64,000 nucleotides of DNA from Hahella chejuensis KCTC 2396 (GTDB lineage: Bacteria; Pseudomonadota; Gammaproteobacteria; Pseudomonadales; Oleiphilaceae). Location: positions 434,001 to 498,000 of the forward strand of contig NC_007645.1 in NCBI RefSeq assembly GCF_000012985.1, given 5' to 3'. The position numbers were made by a program, and so were the translations under genes. The notes under the pieces were generated by a model that saw only the letters and a program-made list of their open reading frames with translations, made no database searches and was not told the origin of the DNA. Shown piece after piece: positions 27,817 to 37,384 of the stretch (position 1 is its first letter; every line of letters begins with the position of its first letter).

Positions 27817-27844
27817 GTTGAGGCGACGCTTATGTCGCCTCAAC
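27817..27844. terminator. bidirectional hairpin between convergent genes
   Basis: GTTGAGGCGAC-GCTTAT-GTCGCCTCAAC, a perfect 11-bp stem, sits between the HsbR-like stop and overlaps the stop of the convergent ODP-like gene. It lacks a clear T-tract. Confidence 0.65.
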
Positions 27845-28586
27845 GGTTAGCGGTGCGCAACGCCGAGCCGACTTCCAACTGTTCCAGCCAGTCCAGGAAG
27901 CGGCCCACATCGTCGTCTTTGAAAATGCGTCCGTGTTGCGGCGCCATGTACTTGATGTTCAGCCGCCGCACCCGGCTGATCCAATCATTCTTGGCGGTAT
28001 TGGAAGGCATCCAGCGCTTGTGGAACAACTCCATATAGCGGGTGTGCTCCTTGAAATTCTCCACGAACAGCGGCGGTTGCCCCGGCTCCAGTGAGGCGCC
28101 GATGTCGCCGCTCATCAAAACCTTGAGTTCGGGGTCATAGACGTTGAAGTTGCCGGAAGAGTGCATGTAGTGGGCGGGAATAAACTGCAGATTGACGCCG
28201 TCCAGATCCAGCACGCCGCCCTCGTCCGGCAGCGCGACGTACTCAATGTGGCTCATGCCGAAATGGCGGATGAAGCCTTCCCATATCCAGGGCGCATGCA
28301 GGCGCGCTTTGGGCAGCGCCTGATCCCACAGTCCCAACGAAGAAATGATGTCAGGGTCCTGGTGGGAGGCGAACAAATCGGTGATTTCATGTATCGGCGC
28401 CCAGTCCAGCGCGCACGCCAGCATGGCGGAAAACAGCTCAATGCCGCCAGGCTCCAATATCAGCAAGCGGCGATCGGTGCGCACCATGTATTGATTGGTG
28501 TCGATGATTTTTTGGGGTTTGTCGGTATCTCGGCCGCAAATAATCCATTTATGGCGTTTGCCCTGCCATAGCGCTTCGGAATGCAT
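27840..28586 (-). CDS. ODP-like diiron metallo-beta-lactamase-fold protein
   Basis: 248 residues of the metallo-beta-lactamase fold, resembling the diiron domain of flavodiiron proteins and the stand-alone ODP (oxygen-binding diiron protein). Metal-ligand pattern: FASHQDPDII (His-x-Asp-x-Asp, as in ODP/FprA rather than the HxHxDH of hydrolases), PAHYMHSSGNF (His), LMSGDIGA (Asp) and APQHGRIF (His). There is no flavodoxin domain. In Treponema denticola an ODP partners with a chemoreceptor as an oxygen sensor; its place here beside a degenerate receptor-tip gene and the che operon fits such a role. ATG 28586 is used; ATG-initiated extension to 28625 is possible. Enzymatic activity cannot be excluded. 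Confidence 0.75.
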   Translation of the reverse strand: MHSEALWQGKRHKWIICGRDTDKPQKIIDTNQYMVRTDRRLLILEPGGIELFSAMLACALDWAPIHEITDLFASHQDPDIISSLGLWDQALPKARLHAPWIWEGFIRHFGMSHIEYVALPDEGGVLDLDGVNLQFIPAHYMHSSGNFNVYDPELKVLMSGDIGASLEPGQPPLFVENFKEHTRYMELFHKRWMPSNTAKNDWISRVRRLNIKYMAPQHGRIFKDDDVGRFLDWLEQLEVGSALRTANR

Positions 28587-28685
28587 GGACGCTGTTCTCC
28601 ACCTGTCTGCTAAAGGAAACGCCATACCCGCGCGTTTCCGCGTTGTTGTCGTTCAACGCCCGCTGTGTTCCGAGGCTGGTCGGCG

Positions 28686-29336
28686 TCAGGTCAGCAGGCC
28701 CATCAGGCGCAGGCCGATTGCGATACGTTCGCTGATGCGTTCGGCCGCGTTTTCTATATTTTCAGCAATGGTGAACAGGGATTCCTGAAAGGGGCCCGCC
28801 CGGGACGCCTCGATACGGCAGTTGGCGACGATAGACTTGAGGGCGCGGGTGCAGTCCCTGATCTCGGTCAGTAGCTTACGTACGCTGCGATAGTAGCCGT
28901 TGGTTTGCTCTTCCAGTTGCGCCTGATCTTTCAGATTACGCTGCAGAATTTCACGCAACTCTTCCGATTTCGCCTGATTGGCGCGCATGGAGCGATTCAA
29001 CGCCGAGGCGAACTTCTGTTGGTTCATCAGTTTGACGGCGCTGCGGGACAGCTCTCGGGAGGCGGCGCCGATATCCGCAGCGCAAACCATACTGCGGGAG
29101 GCGATTTCTTCGATGAATTGAGTGATTCCGCTGAAGCCTTGTCCCCATTCGCCGGCGCGGGCGGTAATGGCCTGAGCGTTCTTGGAGGAGATGGCGATGA
29201 GCTTGGCGTAATGAATCGTGCTTTTCAGTTCGCTGGCCAGCGTCGCCGAGGCGACGAAACGGGGAATGGAGCGGCCTTCGTACTGACGCACGAGATCGTC
29301 AATGTCTTCCTGTTTCAGCACATTGAGTTCAGCCAT
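28686..29336 (-). CDS. soluble degenerate chemoreceptor-tip-like protein
   Basis: 216 helical residues, no membrane segment. Residues 46-80 read AIS-SKNAQAITARAGEWGQGF followed by FIEEIA; this lines up with the MCP tip pattern [24 protein letters not shown], keeping ARAGE-x-G-x-GF but losing most CheA/CheW contact residues. The remainder (85-200) is coiled-coil-like and contains CTRALKSIVANCRIEASRAG, which again resembles an MCP helix. No HAMP, PAS or methylation region is recognised. ATG 29336 is a choice by position; the upstream extension to 29459 is basic and lacks a good ribosome binding site. It is transcribed towards the ODP-like gene 100 bases downstream and is divergent from cheY. 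Possibly a receptor-array accessory or decoy. Confidence 0.65.
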   Translation of the reverse strand: MAELNVLKQEDIDDLVRQYEGRSIPRFVASATLASELKSTIHYAKLIAISSKNAQAITARAGEWGQGFSGITQFIEEIASRSMVCAADIGAASRELSRSAVKLMNQQKFASALNRSMRANQAKSEELREILQRNLKDQAQLEEQTNGYYRSVRKLLTEIRDCTRALKSIVANCRIEASRAGPFQESLFTIAENIENAAERISERIAIGLRLMGLLT

Positions 29337-29622
29337 TATCACGGATCGTCCATTCCTGATCTTTTCTTCAATTAAAGCGGAAGTTTTCGCTTTTACAACT
29401 TGCTGAACCTTGCCGCAAAGCCTTTCGCGGCCCTTTAGTGACACCGGTGCGCCTCGCATTCTTCGCCCCTGTGATTTTTAAATATGCTGCTATGCTTTTA
29501 TTTCAGGTTCCGGTTAAGTTTTGAGCCGTTATTCTGTTTGAGCCGTATAAGACAGTAACCTGGGTTAGTTCGGGAAACCTGACCGGTTTATTGCGCACAT
29601 TCAAAAAAGTGTTGGGGATTAT

Positions 29623-29985
29623 ATGGCAAAGATACTCGCAGTGGATGATTCCGCCTCTATGCGCCAGATGGTGACGTTCACTCTCAAGGGAGCCGGGTAC
29701 CAAGTTGATGAAGCCGCCAACGGGCAGGAAGCGCTGAGCAAAGCGAAGTCCGGCAAATATGATCTGGTGATCACCGACGTTAACATGCCCGTCATGGACG
29801 GCATCTCCCTGATCAAAAACCTTCGTGCGGAAGGCGCTTACAAATTCACCCCGTTGTTAATGCTGACCACGGAGTCCGGCGCGGATAAAAAAGCGGAAGG
29901 CAAAGCGGCGGGCGCCACAGGGTGGATCGTCAAACCATTCAACCCGGATCAACTGGTCGCCACGGTAAAAAAAGTCTTGGGATAA
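29623..29985 (+). CDS. cheY: chemotaxis response regulator CheY
   Basis: Single-domain receiver of 120 residues: acidic pocket Asp8/Asp9, phosphoacceptor Asp52 in VITDVNMPVMDG, Thr82/Thr83, and Lys104 in WIVKPF. It accepts phosphate from CheA and would signal to the flagellar switch or another output. It opens the cheY-cheA-cheW-mcp-mcp-cheW-STAS-cheR-cheD-cheB cluster; cheA starts 28 bases after the stop. A small repeat GGCTGAAGCCGGCTT lies in that gap. No dedicated CheZ is adjacent, though a candidate lies at 54450. Confidence 0.92.
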   Translation: MAKILAVDDSASMRQMVTFTLKGAGYQVDEAANGQEALSKAKSGKYDLVITDVNMPVMDGISLIKNLRAEGAYKFTPLLMLTTESGADKKAEGKAAGATGWIVKPFNPDQLVATVKKVLG

Positions 29986-30013
29986 CCGGCTGAAGCCGGC
30001 TTAGGAGAGACGC

Positions 30014-32101
30014 ATGAGCATGGACCTCTCTCGCTTTCACGATGTCTTTTTTGAAGAAAGCTTTGAAGCCGTCAACACCATAGAGGCGAGCCTCTTGGAA
30101 GTGGATCTTGACGCGCCCGATCCTGAATCCATCAACATTATTTTCCGCGCCGCCCACTCCATAAAGGGGGGAAGCGCCACTTTCGGATTTTCCCAGGTGG
30201 CGGCCTACACCCATGTAATGGAAAACCTGCTCGACGAGGTCCGCGCCGGCAAACGCCGTCTGACCCAGCCCATCGTGGACGTGCTGTTGGAGTCCGTGGA
30301 CGCCATGCGCCTGCTGTTGTCTTCCGCCAAAGCCAGTGAAAATATCCCCGAAGAGGAATTCACCCAGCACAAATCCAAGCTCGAAGCCATTTCCCAGGAT
30401 CAAGCCTCGCTGACGACGTCCAACGCGGCCTTTACCGACAGCGGAGCAGCGCCGGCTGCGGAGTCGTTCGATGCGGATGATGGCGTCAGCGGTTGGCGCG
30501 TTGTGTTCACGCCGCATAAAGAAATGATGCAACGGGGCAATGACCCTTTGCGTCTGGCCAGGGAAGTCGCGGCGCTGGCGGAAGGCGACGCGGAGATTGA
30601 ATGCGACCTCAGCGCGCTGCCGGACTGGGAGCATTTCGAGCCGCTTAACAGTTACCTGGGGTGGACTGTGAGGCTGCGTCGGCCAGTGGACAAAGCCCAG
30701 ATCGACGACGCTTTCGCCTGGGTGGAAGACGAGTGCGACATGGCGATTGTGCCCATCCCCAAAGCGCAATCGGCGCCATCGCAACAGGCGATGGAAACCC
30801 TTGCGGAGCCTTCCGCCCCGGTGGATGAGCAGGCGCAAGCGTCGGATAAGGGAGCCAGTCCCGCTGCGAAGCAGAATAAGCCGGCTATGGTGGCGGAAAG
30901 TCAGTCCATCCGCGTCGATCTGGAAAAAGTGGATGCGCTGATCAATATGGTGGGCGAGCTGGTGATCACCCAGTCCATGTTGAACATGCTCAGCGAGGAC
31001 GAAGCCTTGCAGGGTATGGAAAAGCTGTTGCAGGGATTGACCCAGTTGAAACGTCAGACCCGGGCGTTGCAAGAAGGCGTCATGCAAATTCGCATGCTGC
31101 CGATTTCCTTCTGTTTTAATCGCTTTCCGCGCATGGTGCGGGACTTGAGTCGACAACTGGGCAAAGACATTGAACTGATGCTCAGCGGAGAAAACACCGA
31201 AGTCGACAAAACCGTTATTGAAAAGATCACCGACCCCCTGGTGCATCTGGTGCGCAATAGCGTGGACCATGGCATTGAGAGTCCGGCGGACCGCACCGCC
31301 AAAGGCAAGCCCGAACATGGCTCCGTGTACCTTCGCGCGTACCATCAGGTCGGCAACATCGTGATCGAAGTGGAGGACGACGGCAAAGGCCTGGACCCGC
31401 AGGTGTTGCTGTCCAAAGCCAAGCGCAAGGGGCTGATCGCCGGCGACGCGATTCTCAGCGAAGCGCAGATTTTCGAGCTGATATTCCTGCCAGGCTTTTC
31501 CACCAAAGAGGAAGCCAGCGACCTGTCCGGCCGCGGCGTCGGCATGGACGTGGTGAAGCGCAATGTGCAAAGCCTCGGCGGCAGTATTCAGGTGGAGTCT
31601 GAACTGAATCGGCGTACGCGTTTCACTATACGGCTGCCTTTGACGCTCGCCATCATGGACGGTCAGCTGATTTCGCTGGGCGAAGAGCTTTACGTGATTC
31701 CGCTGGTGACCATCATTGAGTCCCTGCAACCCGACCCCTCCATGATCAACCGGGTGGCGGGAACCCATGAGACTATCAAACTGCGCGGCGCCTATCTGCC
31801 TGTATTGCGGTTATCGGAGGCCCTGGACGCCGCGCAGAACGAAAGCAAAAAATCCAAGCCGCTTACGGATGGCATTATTGTGATCGTTGAGCATGAAAGC
31901 CGACGTTTTGGCTTGTTTGTGGATGAGCTGCTCAGCCAGCAGCAAATCGTCATCAAATCCCTCGAAGAGAATTACCGCATGATACCGGGCGTATCGGCGG
32001 CCACGATTCTCGGAGACGGCAGAGTTGCGCTGATTCTGGATGTCAGCGGTCTGTCGCAACTGCAAAAAGATTCGGAAGTCAGCTATGCAGATGCAGGTTA
32101 A
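30014..32101 (+). CDS. cheA: chemotaxis histidine kinase CheA
   Basis: 695 residues. P1 HPt domain with phosphorylated His48 in FRAAHSIKGGSATFGF; a middle region (about 150-300) with a P2-like stretch and a low-complexity Ala/Gln/Glu linker; P3 dimerisation near 300-360; P4 ATPase with N box HLVRNSVDHGIE, G1 EDDGKGLD and FLPGFSTKEEASDLSGRGVG split over G2; P5 CheW-like domain at the C-terminus. AGGAG lies 5 bases before ATG 30014. The following cheW starts 17 bases inside its 3' end. The kinase couples the two downstream receptors to CheY and CheB. Confidence 0.95.
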   Translation: MSMDLSRFHDVFFEESFEAVNTIEASLLEVDLDAPDPESINIIFRAAHSIKGGSATFGFSQVAAYTHVMENLLDEVRAGKRRLTQPIVDVLLESVDAMRLLLSSAKASENIPEEEFTQHKSKLEAISQDQASLTTSNAAFTDSGAAPAAESFDADDGVSGWRVVFTPHKEMMQRGNDPLRLAREVAALAEGDAEIECDLSALPDWEHFEPLNSYLGWTVRLRRPVDKAQIDDAFAWVEDECDMAIVPIPKAQSAPSQQAMETLAEPSAPVDEQAQASDKGASPAAKQNKPAMVAESQSIRVDLEKVDALINMVGELVITQSMLNMLSEDEALQGMEKLLQGLTQLKRQTRALQEGVMQIRMLPISFCFNRFPRMVRDLSRQLGKDIELMLSGENTEVDKTVIEKITDPLVHLVRNSVDHGIESPADRTAKGKPEHGSVYLRAYHQVGNIVIEVEDDGKGLDPQVLLSKAKRKGLIAGDAILSEAQIFELIFLPGFSTKEEASDLSGRGVGMDVVKRNVQSLGGSIQVESELNRRTRFTIRLPLTLAIMDGQLISLGEELYVIPLVTIIESLQPDPSMINRVAGTHETIKLRGAYLPVLRLSEALDAAQNESKKSKPLTDGIIVIVEHESRRFGLFVDELLSQQQIVIKSLEENYRMIPGVSAATILGDGRVALILDVSGLSQLQKDSEVSYADAG

Positions 32102-32594
32102 ACAACCCCTTGAAGAAGAGCAGGATGCGGAGCATCAGGCGGAACAGGAAAATGAATATCTGACGTTCAGTCTGGCGGACGAAGAATACGCCGCGCCGAT
32201 TATGCTGGTGAAGGAAATTCGCGCCTGGGAACCAGTGACGCGGGTGCCTTACGCAGAACCCTGGGAGTGCGGCTTGATCAACGTGCGCGGCGCTATCGTA
32301 CCGATCATCGATCTGCGCAAACGTATCGGACTGACCAAACTGGAATACAACAAGCACACCGTCGTGGTGATGTTCGCTTTCGACTCCGGGGGAAGAGAAC
32401 GGGTGCGCGGTGCCGTTATTGACGCGTTGAACGACGTGGTCCGCTTTCCCTCCAGCAAAATTCAACCCTCACCGGAATTACGCAAACGCAAAGCGACGCA
32501 ATTCGCTCAAGGCGTGGTCGAGTATGACGGACGCATGATCGTCATGTTGGACTTGATCCGAGCTTTGGGAATGGAAGTGGAGAAAACCGCGTGA
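32085..32594 (+). CDS. cheW: CheW adaptor protein (first copy)
   Basis: 169-residue CheW-fold coupling protein linking receptors to CheA. It has YLTFSLADEEYAAPIMLVKEI, VPYAEPWECGLINVRGAIVPIIDLR in pieces of the two beta-barrels, and GAVIDALNDVVRF; the 20 N-terminal residues are acidic and longer than usual. ATG 32085 (GGAAG 6 bases upstream) overlaps cheA by 17 bases, implying translational coupling. A second CheW (37384) lies beyond the two receptors and differs clearly, so the two may serve different receptor types. Confidence 0.92.
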   Translation: MQMQVKQPLEEEQDAEHQAEQENEYLTFSLADEEYAAPIMLVKEIRAWEPVTRVPYAEPWECGLINVRGAIVPIIDLRKRIGLTKLEYNKHTVVVMFAFDSGGRERVRGAVIDALNDVVRFPSSKIQPSPELRKRKATQFAQGVVEYDGRMIVMLDLIRALGMEVEKTA

Positions 32595-32639
32595 GAGCCG
32601 GACGGGAACAACAATAACCTTAGGATATCGGGGAAGGAC

Positions 32640-34961
32640 ATGACGTTAAAGCGTACTTTATGGCTTGCTGGCGTAGCTGTTATCGCCATTTTCGCTGTAA
32701 TTGTGATGGTTCTGGTGGTGCAGAACCGTTCCACGGTTTCCAACCAGGAGCAAGTAGAAAGGCTGACGGAAGTGGTTCGGGTGATGGGCAACCTGGACAT
32801 GCGACGGGAAGGCGTGCGCGGAGCCACTTATAACTACGCCTATGGCGTGGAAACGGCGAATCAGCCTGTGCAGGAAGAAGCGCGCCGGGATTACGCAAAT
32901 TTTGAAACAGCGATACGGAGGAACGTGGAGGCCGTGGTGAATACCCATGTGTCAGAGAAGGTGTCTGACGCTATGAAGGCCGCGATTCCCAGCGTCGACG
33001 CCTTTCTCGCTGCGGCCAATCAGGTGATGCAAAGCGGCGATGTCGCCACATTGCACGCTAAAACGCCGGTATTCGCTCGCGAGTTTGATGCGTTGGAGAC
33101 GCGTACGTTGGCGATGAAGGATCTGCTGAAAGCGGAGCGTGACAGTATCCTGCAGGGTAATCGTCAAGAGATCAGCACGGCTTTCGCAACCGTGCTGGGC
33201 ATTGTCTGTGTGGGGCTGACTATTATCGGCGTTGGTCTCTGGCGCTTCGGTCATAACCTTCTGTCGACCCTGGGAGAAGAGCCGGCAGTGCTGGAAAACG
33301 CCGCCGTCACTATCAGCGCTGGCGATCTGGAAGCGCAGATGACGCAGGCGGGCGGAGTCTACGGAAAGCTGCGGGAAATGCGCGATGAATTGAAGCAGCG
33401 CATTGAGCAGGACCGTCAGCAATTGATTATCACCACCCGGTTGAAACAGGCCATAGAAACCACTTCCACTGCTTTAATGGTGGCGGATGAGAACTTCAAT
33501 ATCGTTTACGCCAACCCCGCTGTGAAGAGAGTGTTAAAAGACGCGGAGGTGCAAATCAAGAAGAAACTGCCGCATTTCAACGCTGACAAAATGGAAGGCG
33601 TCTGCATCGACAGTTTCCATCGCGATCCCTCTCATCAACATCGTTTGCTCAGGGAATTGCGTCGGCCTTATGACGCCAGTCTGCAGCTGGGCGACGCCTA
33701 TTTTGACCTGACCGCAGGCGCAATCCGCAATGAAGCCGGGGAGATTCTGGGCTTTGTGGTGGAATGGCGCGACATGACCGTGCAGGTGAATACAGAGAGA
33801 GAGGTGCAGCGCATCGTGGAGTCGGCGCGCAGAGGCGATCTGAGCCTGAAAGTGGAGCTGGAAGGCAAGAAAGGCTTTTTTCTATCGCTGGGAGAAGGTC
33901 TGAATGCCTTGGTGGATGTGATGGATGACGTTCTCGGCGATATCGGTCAAGTCATGGAGGCGTTGTCGGAAGGCGAGCTGCAGAGACGCATGCGGGACGA
34001 TCATGAAGGACGCTTCGCCGCCCTGGCGGAGGCTGTGAACGGCAGCATGGTGCGCATGGATAATATCGTCACCCAACTGATTCAGAGCAGTGATTCCGTG
34101 AAGGCGTCCAACCAGGAAATCTCCACCGGCAACAACCAGCTCTCCGAAAGAACGGAAAAACAAAGCTCCAGCCTGGAGGAGACCGCCTCCAGCATTGAGG
34201 AACTGTCCAGTAACGTCAGCAATACGGCGGACAACGCGCGGCAGGCGGATCAATTGTCCAGCCTCACCCGCAATACGGCCTCGGAAGGCGGCGAAGTCAC
34301 GCAGCGGGCGGTGAAGTCGATGCGCGAGATCAACGAAGCCAGCCGCAAGATCGCCGAGATTATCGGCGTCATCGACGATATCGCCTTTCAGACCAATCTG
34401 CTCGCCCTCAACGCTTCGGTGGAGGCGGCGCGCGCCGGCGAACAGGGGCGGGGGTTCGCGGTGGTGGCGACGGAAGTGCGCAATCTGGCTCAGCGCAGCG
34501 CCACCTCGGCGAAAGAAATCAAAGATCTGATCGAAGACAGCGTCAAGAAAGTGCAGGCGGGCTCCAGCCTGGTGGATGAGTCCGGCAAGAAGCTGGAAGA
34601 AATTATTGGCAACGTGAAAAAAGTGGCGGATTTAATCTCCGATATCGCGGCGGCGACGGAAGAGCAAAGTTCCGGTTTGGATCAAGTCAACCAGGCGGTG
34701 ATGGAGCTGGATGAAATCACCCAGCAAAACGCCGCTCTGGCGGAGGAAACGGCGTCCTCAGCCGAGTCCTCGCTGGAAAGCGTGGAACAAATGGCGCAAT
34801 TGATGTCTTTCTTCAAAGTGCGTGGGGGGGAGGGAAGCGCCCCGATAAGGAAGCCAAAGCCTAAACTGGCGCCGGCGCCTGAACAGGCTGCGCGACAACC
34901 CAGGCAGCCTGCCGGCAAGCCGAAAACGGAAGGCGGAGAGGATGACTGGGAAGTGTTCTAA
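32640..34961 (+). CDS. methyl-accepting chemotaxis protein A, PAS-containing, with CheR-docking tail
   Basis: 773 residues. TM1 near 8-28, a periplasmic four-helix-type region (about 30-180), TM2 near 182-202, then a HAMP-like segment, a PAS domain (about 260-375; [41 protein letters not shown]), further HAMP-like repeats, and an MCP signalling domain with [19 protein letters not shown] near residue 597. The last five residues DWEVF fit the xWxxF pentapeptide that docks CheR or CheB. Methylation-helix patterns [15 protein letters not shown] are visible. It is followed by a paralogue of the same architecture (35054). Ligand unknown. Confidence 0.93.
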   Translation: MTLKRTLWLAGVAVIAIFAVIVMVLVVQNRSTVSNQEQVERLTEVVRVMGNLDMRREGVRGATYNYAYGVETANQPVQEEARRDYANFETAIRRNVEAVVNTHVSEKVSDAMKAAIPSVDAFLAAANQVMQSGDVATLHAKTPVFAREFDALETRTLAMKDLLKAERDSILQGNRQEISTAFATVLGIVCVGLTIIGVGLWRFGHNLLSTLGEEPAVLENAAVTISAGDLEAQMTQAGGVYGKLREMRDELKQRIEQDRQQLIITTRLKQAIETTSTALMVADENFNIVYANPAVKRVLKDAEVQIKKKLPHFNADKMEGVCIDSFHRDPSHQHRLLRELRRPYDASLQLGDAYFDLTAGAIRNEAGEILGFVVEWRDMTVQVNTEREVQRIVESARRGDLSLKVELEGKKGFFLSLGEGLNALVDVMDDVLGDIGQVMEALSEGELQRRMRDDHEGRFAALAEAVNGSMVRMDNIVTQLIQSSDSVKASNQEISTGNNQLSERTEKQSSSLEETASSIEELSSNVSNTADNARQADQLSSLTRNTASEGGEVTQRAVKSMREINEASRKIAEIIGVIDDIAFQTNLLALNASVEAARAGEQGRGFAVVATEVRNLAQRSATSAKEIKDLIEDSVKKVQAGSSLVDESGKKLEEIIGNVKKVADLISDIAAATEEQSSGLDQVNQAVMELDEITQQNAALAEETASSAESSLESVEQMAQLMSFFKVRGGEGSAPIRKPKPKLAPAPEQAARQPRQPAGKPKTEGGEDDWEVF

Positions 34962-35053
34962 AAGTCATGGCTCCACAGGAAATGCGGAGGCGGCCCAGAT
35001 AACGCCTAAAACGATAACCCCTTTATGACAGACGCTGCTCTGAGGACCGAATC

Positions 35054-37384
35054 ATGACTCTAAAGCGTACGCTGTGGTTGGCTTTAATTCTCCTCACGTT
35101 GGTATTTGCTGTAATTATCATTGTTCTGGTGGGACAGAGGTCCGCCAACGACGCTAATCAAAGTCAAATGGAGGCCGTGGTCACCGCCGTGCGCGCAGCA
35201 GGGGATCTGGATATGCGTCATGACGGCATTCGAGGCGTTGTGTATCAGTACGCCTATGGGATGACGGAAGGTCGCGCCAGCGATATGCAGTTGGCCCGGA
35301 ATGACTTTGTCGAGCATGAGTCGGCCATGCGTAGTGATATCGAGGTGATTCTGAAATCAAGTATTTCAACGGCGGTGGGGGAGGCGCTGGAAAACGTCAA
35401 ACCGGATGTTGAGCATTATTTCTCTACGGCAAAAGCGGTTCTGGGCAGCCCAACACTCACCAGTGTTGAAACTAACGCGTTGAAATTTCAAGAATCGTTT
35501 GAGGTGTTGGAGGAAAAGCTGGGCGCGCTGAGCGAACTGATTGAAGGCCGCACTACCAGCATTGGCGAGACGAACCATGCTGAATTGAATCGCACCTTTA
35601 CCATTGTCCTGGCGGTGGTGCTGGCGGGTTTGTTTGGCGGGGCGTTTGGTATCTGGCGCTTTCGTAAATGGCTGTTTAACGTGCTTGGCGGAGAGCCTCT
35701 CGAGTTACAAAACATTGCTGGCGCAGTCTCTGAAGGGCGTCTGGATGAAGCCATGGAGGAGCGTCCAGGGATATACGGGCGTCTGTTGGCGATGCGCAAT
35801 ATGTTGCGTGAGCAAAGAACGCGGGATCAGGCCCAGATGGTGCGCATGTCGCGCCTTCAGCAAGCCATAGAGACCGCCAGCGTGGGGCTGATGGTGGCCG
35901 ACGAAGAGTTCAAAATCACATACATGAACCCAGCTGTGACGCAGGCATTGAAGAATGCGGAGCCGGAGATTCGTAAACGTTTACCGCAGTTCAACGCCGA
36001 CAACCTGATCGGCGAGTGCATCGATGTGTTTCACAAAAATCCCGAGCATCAGCGTCGCCTGCTGACGCAGCTCAACAAGCCTCATGACGCCCGATTGCAA
36101 CTGGGCGACGCCTACTTTGATCTGACGGCGGGGACGATCCGCGACAAACAGGGCGCCATCCTTGGCTTCGTAGTGCAGTGGAGCGACATCAGTTCGCAAA
36201 TGGCTATTGAACGCGAAGTGCAGGAAATGGTCGAGAAGGCCAAGCTTGGAGATCTCAAGAAGCGTATTGGTCTGGAAGGCAAAGAAGGCTTTGTGCGCAC
36301 GCTGGCGGAAGGCCTGAATGAACTGGTTGGCGTGATCGATCTGGTGCTGGAGGATATTCGAGAAGTCATGCAGCGGTTGGCGGAAGGTGAACTGCAAGGG
36401 CGCATGCGTGATGATTACCAGGGCGGCTATGACGATCTGGCGCAGGCCGCCAACTCCAGTATGGAGCGTCTGGACAGCATTATGCGTCAGCTGATCGACA
36501 GCAGCGACAGTGTGCGTTCGTCTAACCAGGAAATCTCCAGCGGCAATAACCAACTCTCGGAGCGCACCGAAAAGCAAAGCTCCAGCCTGGAGGAAACCGC
36601 CTCCAGCATCGAAGAACTATCCAGCAATGTGCGCAACACGGCGGATAACGCCCGTCAGGCGGATCAGTTGTCCAACCTCGCCAGAGACGCCGCCGCCACC
36701 GGGGGCGAAGTCACCAAGCGCACAGTGGCGTCCATGGGCGAGATCAATGAAGCCAGCCGCAAAATTGCGGAAATTATCGGGGTGATCGACGACATCGCGT
36801 TCCAGACCAACCTGCTGGCGCTGAACGCCTCAGTGGAGGCGGCCCGCGCTGGCGACCAGGGACGGGGGTTTGCGGTAGTGGCGACGGAAGTGCGTAATCT
36901 GGCCCAGCGTAGCGCGACCTCCGCGCGGGAGATTAAGGATCTCATCGAAGACAGTGTGAAGAAAGTGCAGGCGGGTTCGAAGCTGGTGGATGAGTCCGGC
37001 AAGAACCTGGATGAAATCATCCTGCATGTGAAGAAAGTCAGCGATTTAATTTCCGATATCGCGGCGGCGACGGAGGAACAAAGTTCAGGGCTGGCGCAGG
37101 TCAACAAAGCGGTCATGGAGCTGGATGAAATTACCCAGCAAAACGCGGCGCTGGCGGAAGAAACTGCGTCCTCAGCGGAGTCTTCCCTGGATAGTGTTGA
37201 GCAGATGGTGCAGTTAATGTCGTTCTTTAAAGTCGATGGCGGTCAGGGCGCTGCTGTGAGCGCGCCCAAAGCGGCGTCGCGAGTGAAAGCGGCGCCTGAA
37301 CCCGTAGCCGGAAAGGCGTCTAAACCAGCATCCAAACCCGCGTCCAAGGCGGAGTCTGGGGATGAGGATTGGGAAGTGTTCTGA
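35054..37384 (+). CDS. methyl-accepting chemotaxis protein B, tandem paralogue
   Basis: 776 residues with the same plan as the preceding receptor: TM1 near 8-28, periplasmic region, TM2 near 182-204, PAS with GLMVADEEFKITYMNPAV, HAMP-like region and an almost identical signalling domain ([19 protein letters not shown]). It also ends in DWEVF. The N-terminal TM starts [10 protein letters not shown] in both. The periplasmic halves are much more divergent than the cytoplasmic halves, the usual result of duplication followed by ligand divergence or of conversion of the signalling part. The C-terminal linker is Ala/Lys/Ser-rich (SKPASKPASK). The stop shares one base with the start of the second cheW. 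Confidence 0.93.
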   Translation: MTLKRTLWLALILLTLVFAVIIIVLVGQRSANDANQSQMEAVVTAVRAAGDLDMRHDGIRGVVYQYAYGMTEGRASDMQLARNDFVEHESAMRSDIEVILKSSISTAVGEALENVKPDVEHYFSTAKAVLGSPTLTSVETNALKFQESFEVLEEKLGALSELIEGRTTSIGETNHAELNRTFTIVLAVVLAGLFGGAFGIWRFRKWLFNVLGGEPLELQNIAGAVSEGRLDEAMEERPGIYGRLLAMRNMLREQRTRDQAQMVRMSRLQQAIETASVGLMVADEEFKITYMNPAVTQALKNAEPEIRKRLPQFNADNLIGECIDVFHKNPEHQRRLLTQLNKPHDARLQLGDAYFDLTAGTIRDKQGAILGFVVQWSDISSQMAIEREVQEMVEKAKLGDLKKRIGLEGKEGFVRTLAEGLNELVGVIDLVLEDIREVMQRLAEGELQGRMRDDYQGGYDDLAQAANSSMERLDSIMRQLIDSSDSVRSSNQEISSGNNQLSERTEKQSSSLEETASSIEELSSNVRNTADNARQADQLSNLARDAAATGGEVTKRTVASMGEINEASRKIAEIIGVIDDIAFQTNLLALNASVEAARAGDQGRGFAVVATEVRNLAQRSATSAREIKDLIEDSVKKVQAGSKLVDESGKNLDEIILHVKKVSDLISDIAAATEEQSSGLAQVNKAVMELDEITQQNAALAEETASSAESSLDSVEQMVQLMSFFKVDGGQGAAVSAPKAASRVKAAPEPVAGKASKPASKPASKAESGDEDWEVF

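Noticed and set aside
29939-31768. Long open frame of 609 codons antisense to cheA
   Set aside because: It is His/Gln-rich shadow sequence with no domain motifs; cheA on the other strand is complete and typical. GC-rich codon use keeps the opposite frame open.
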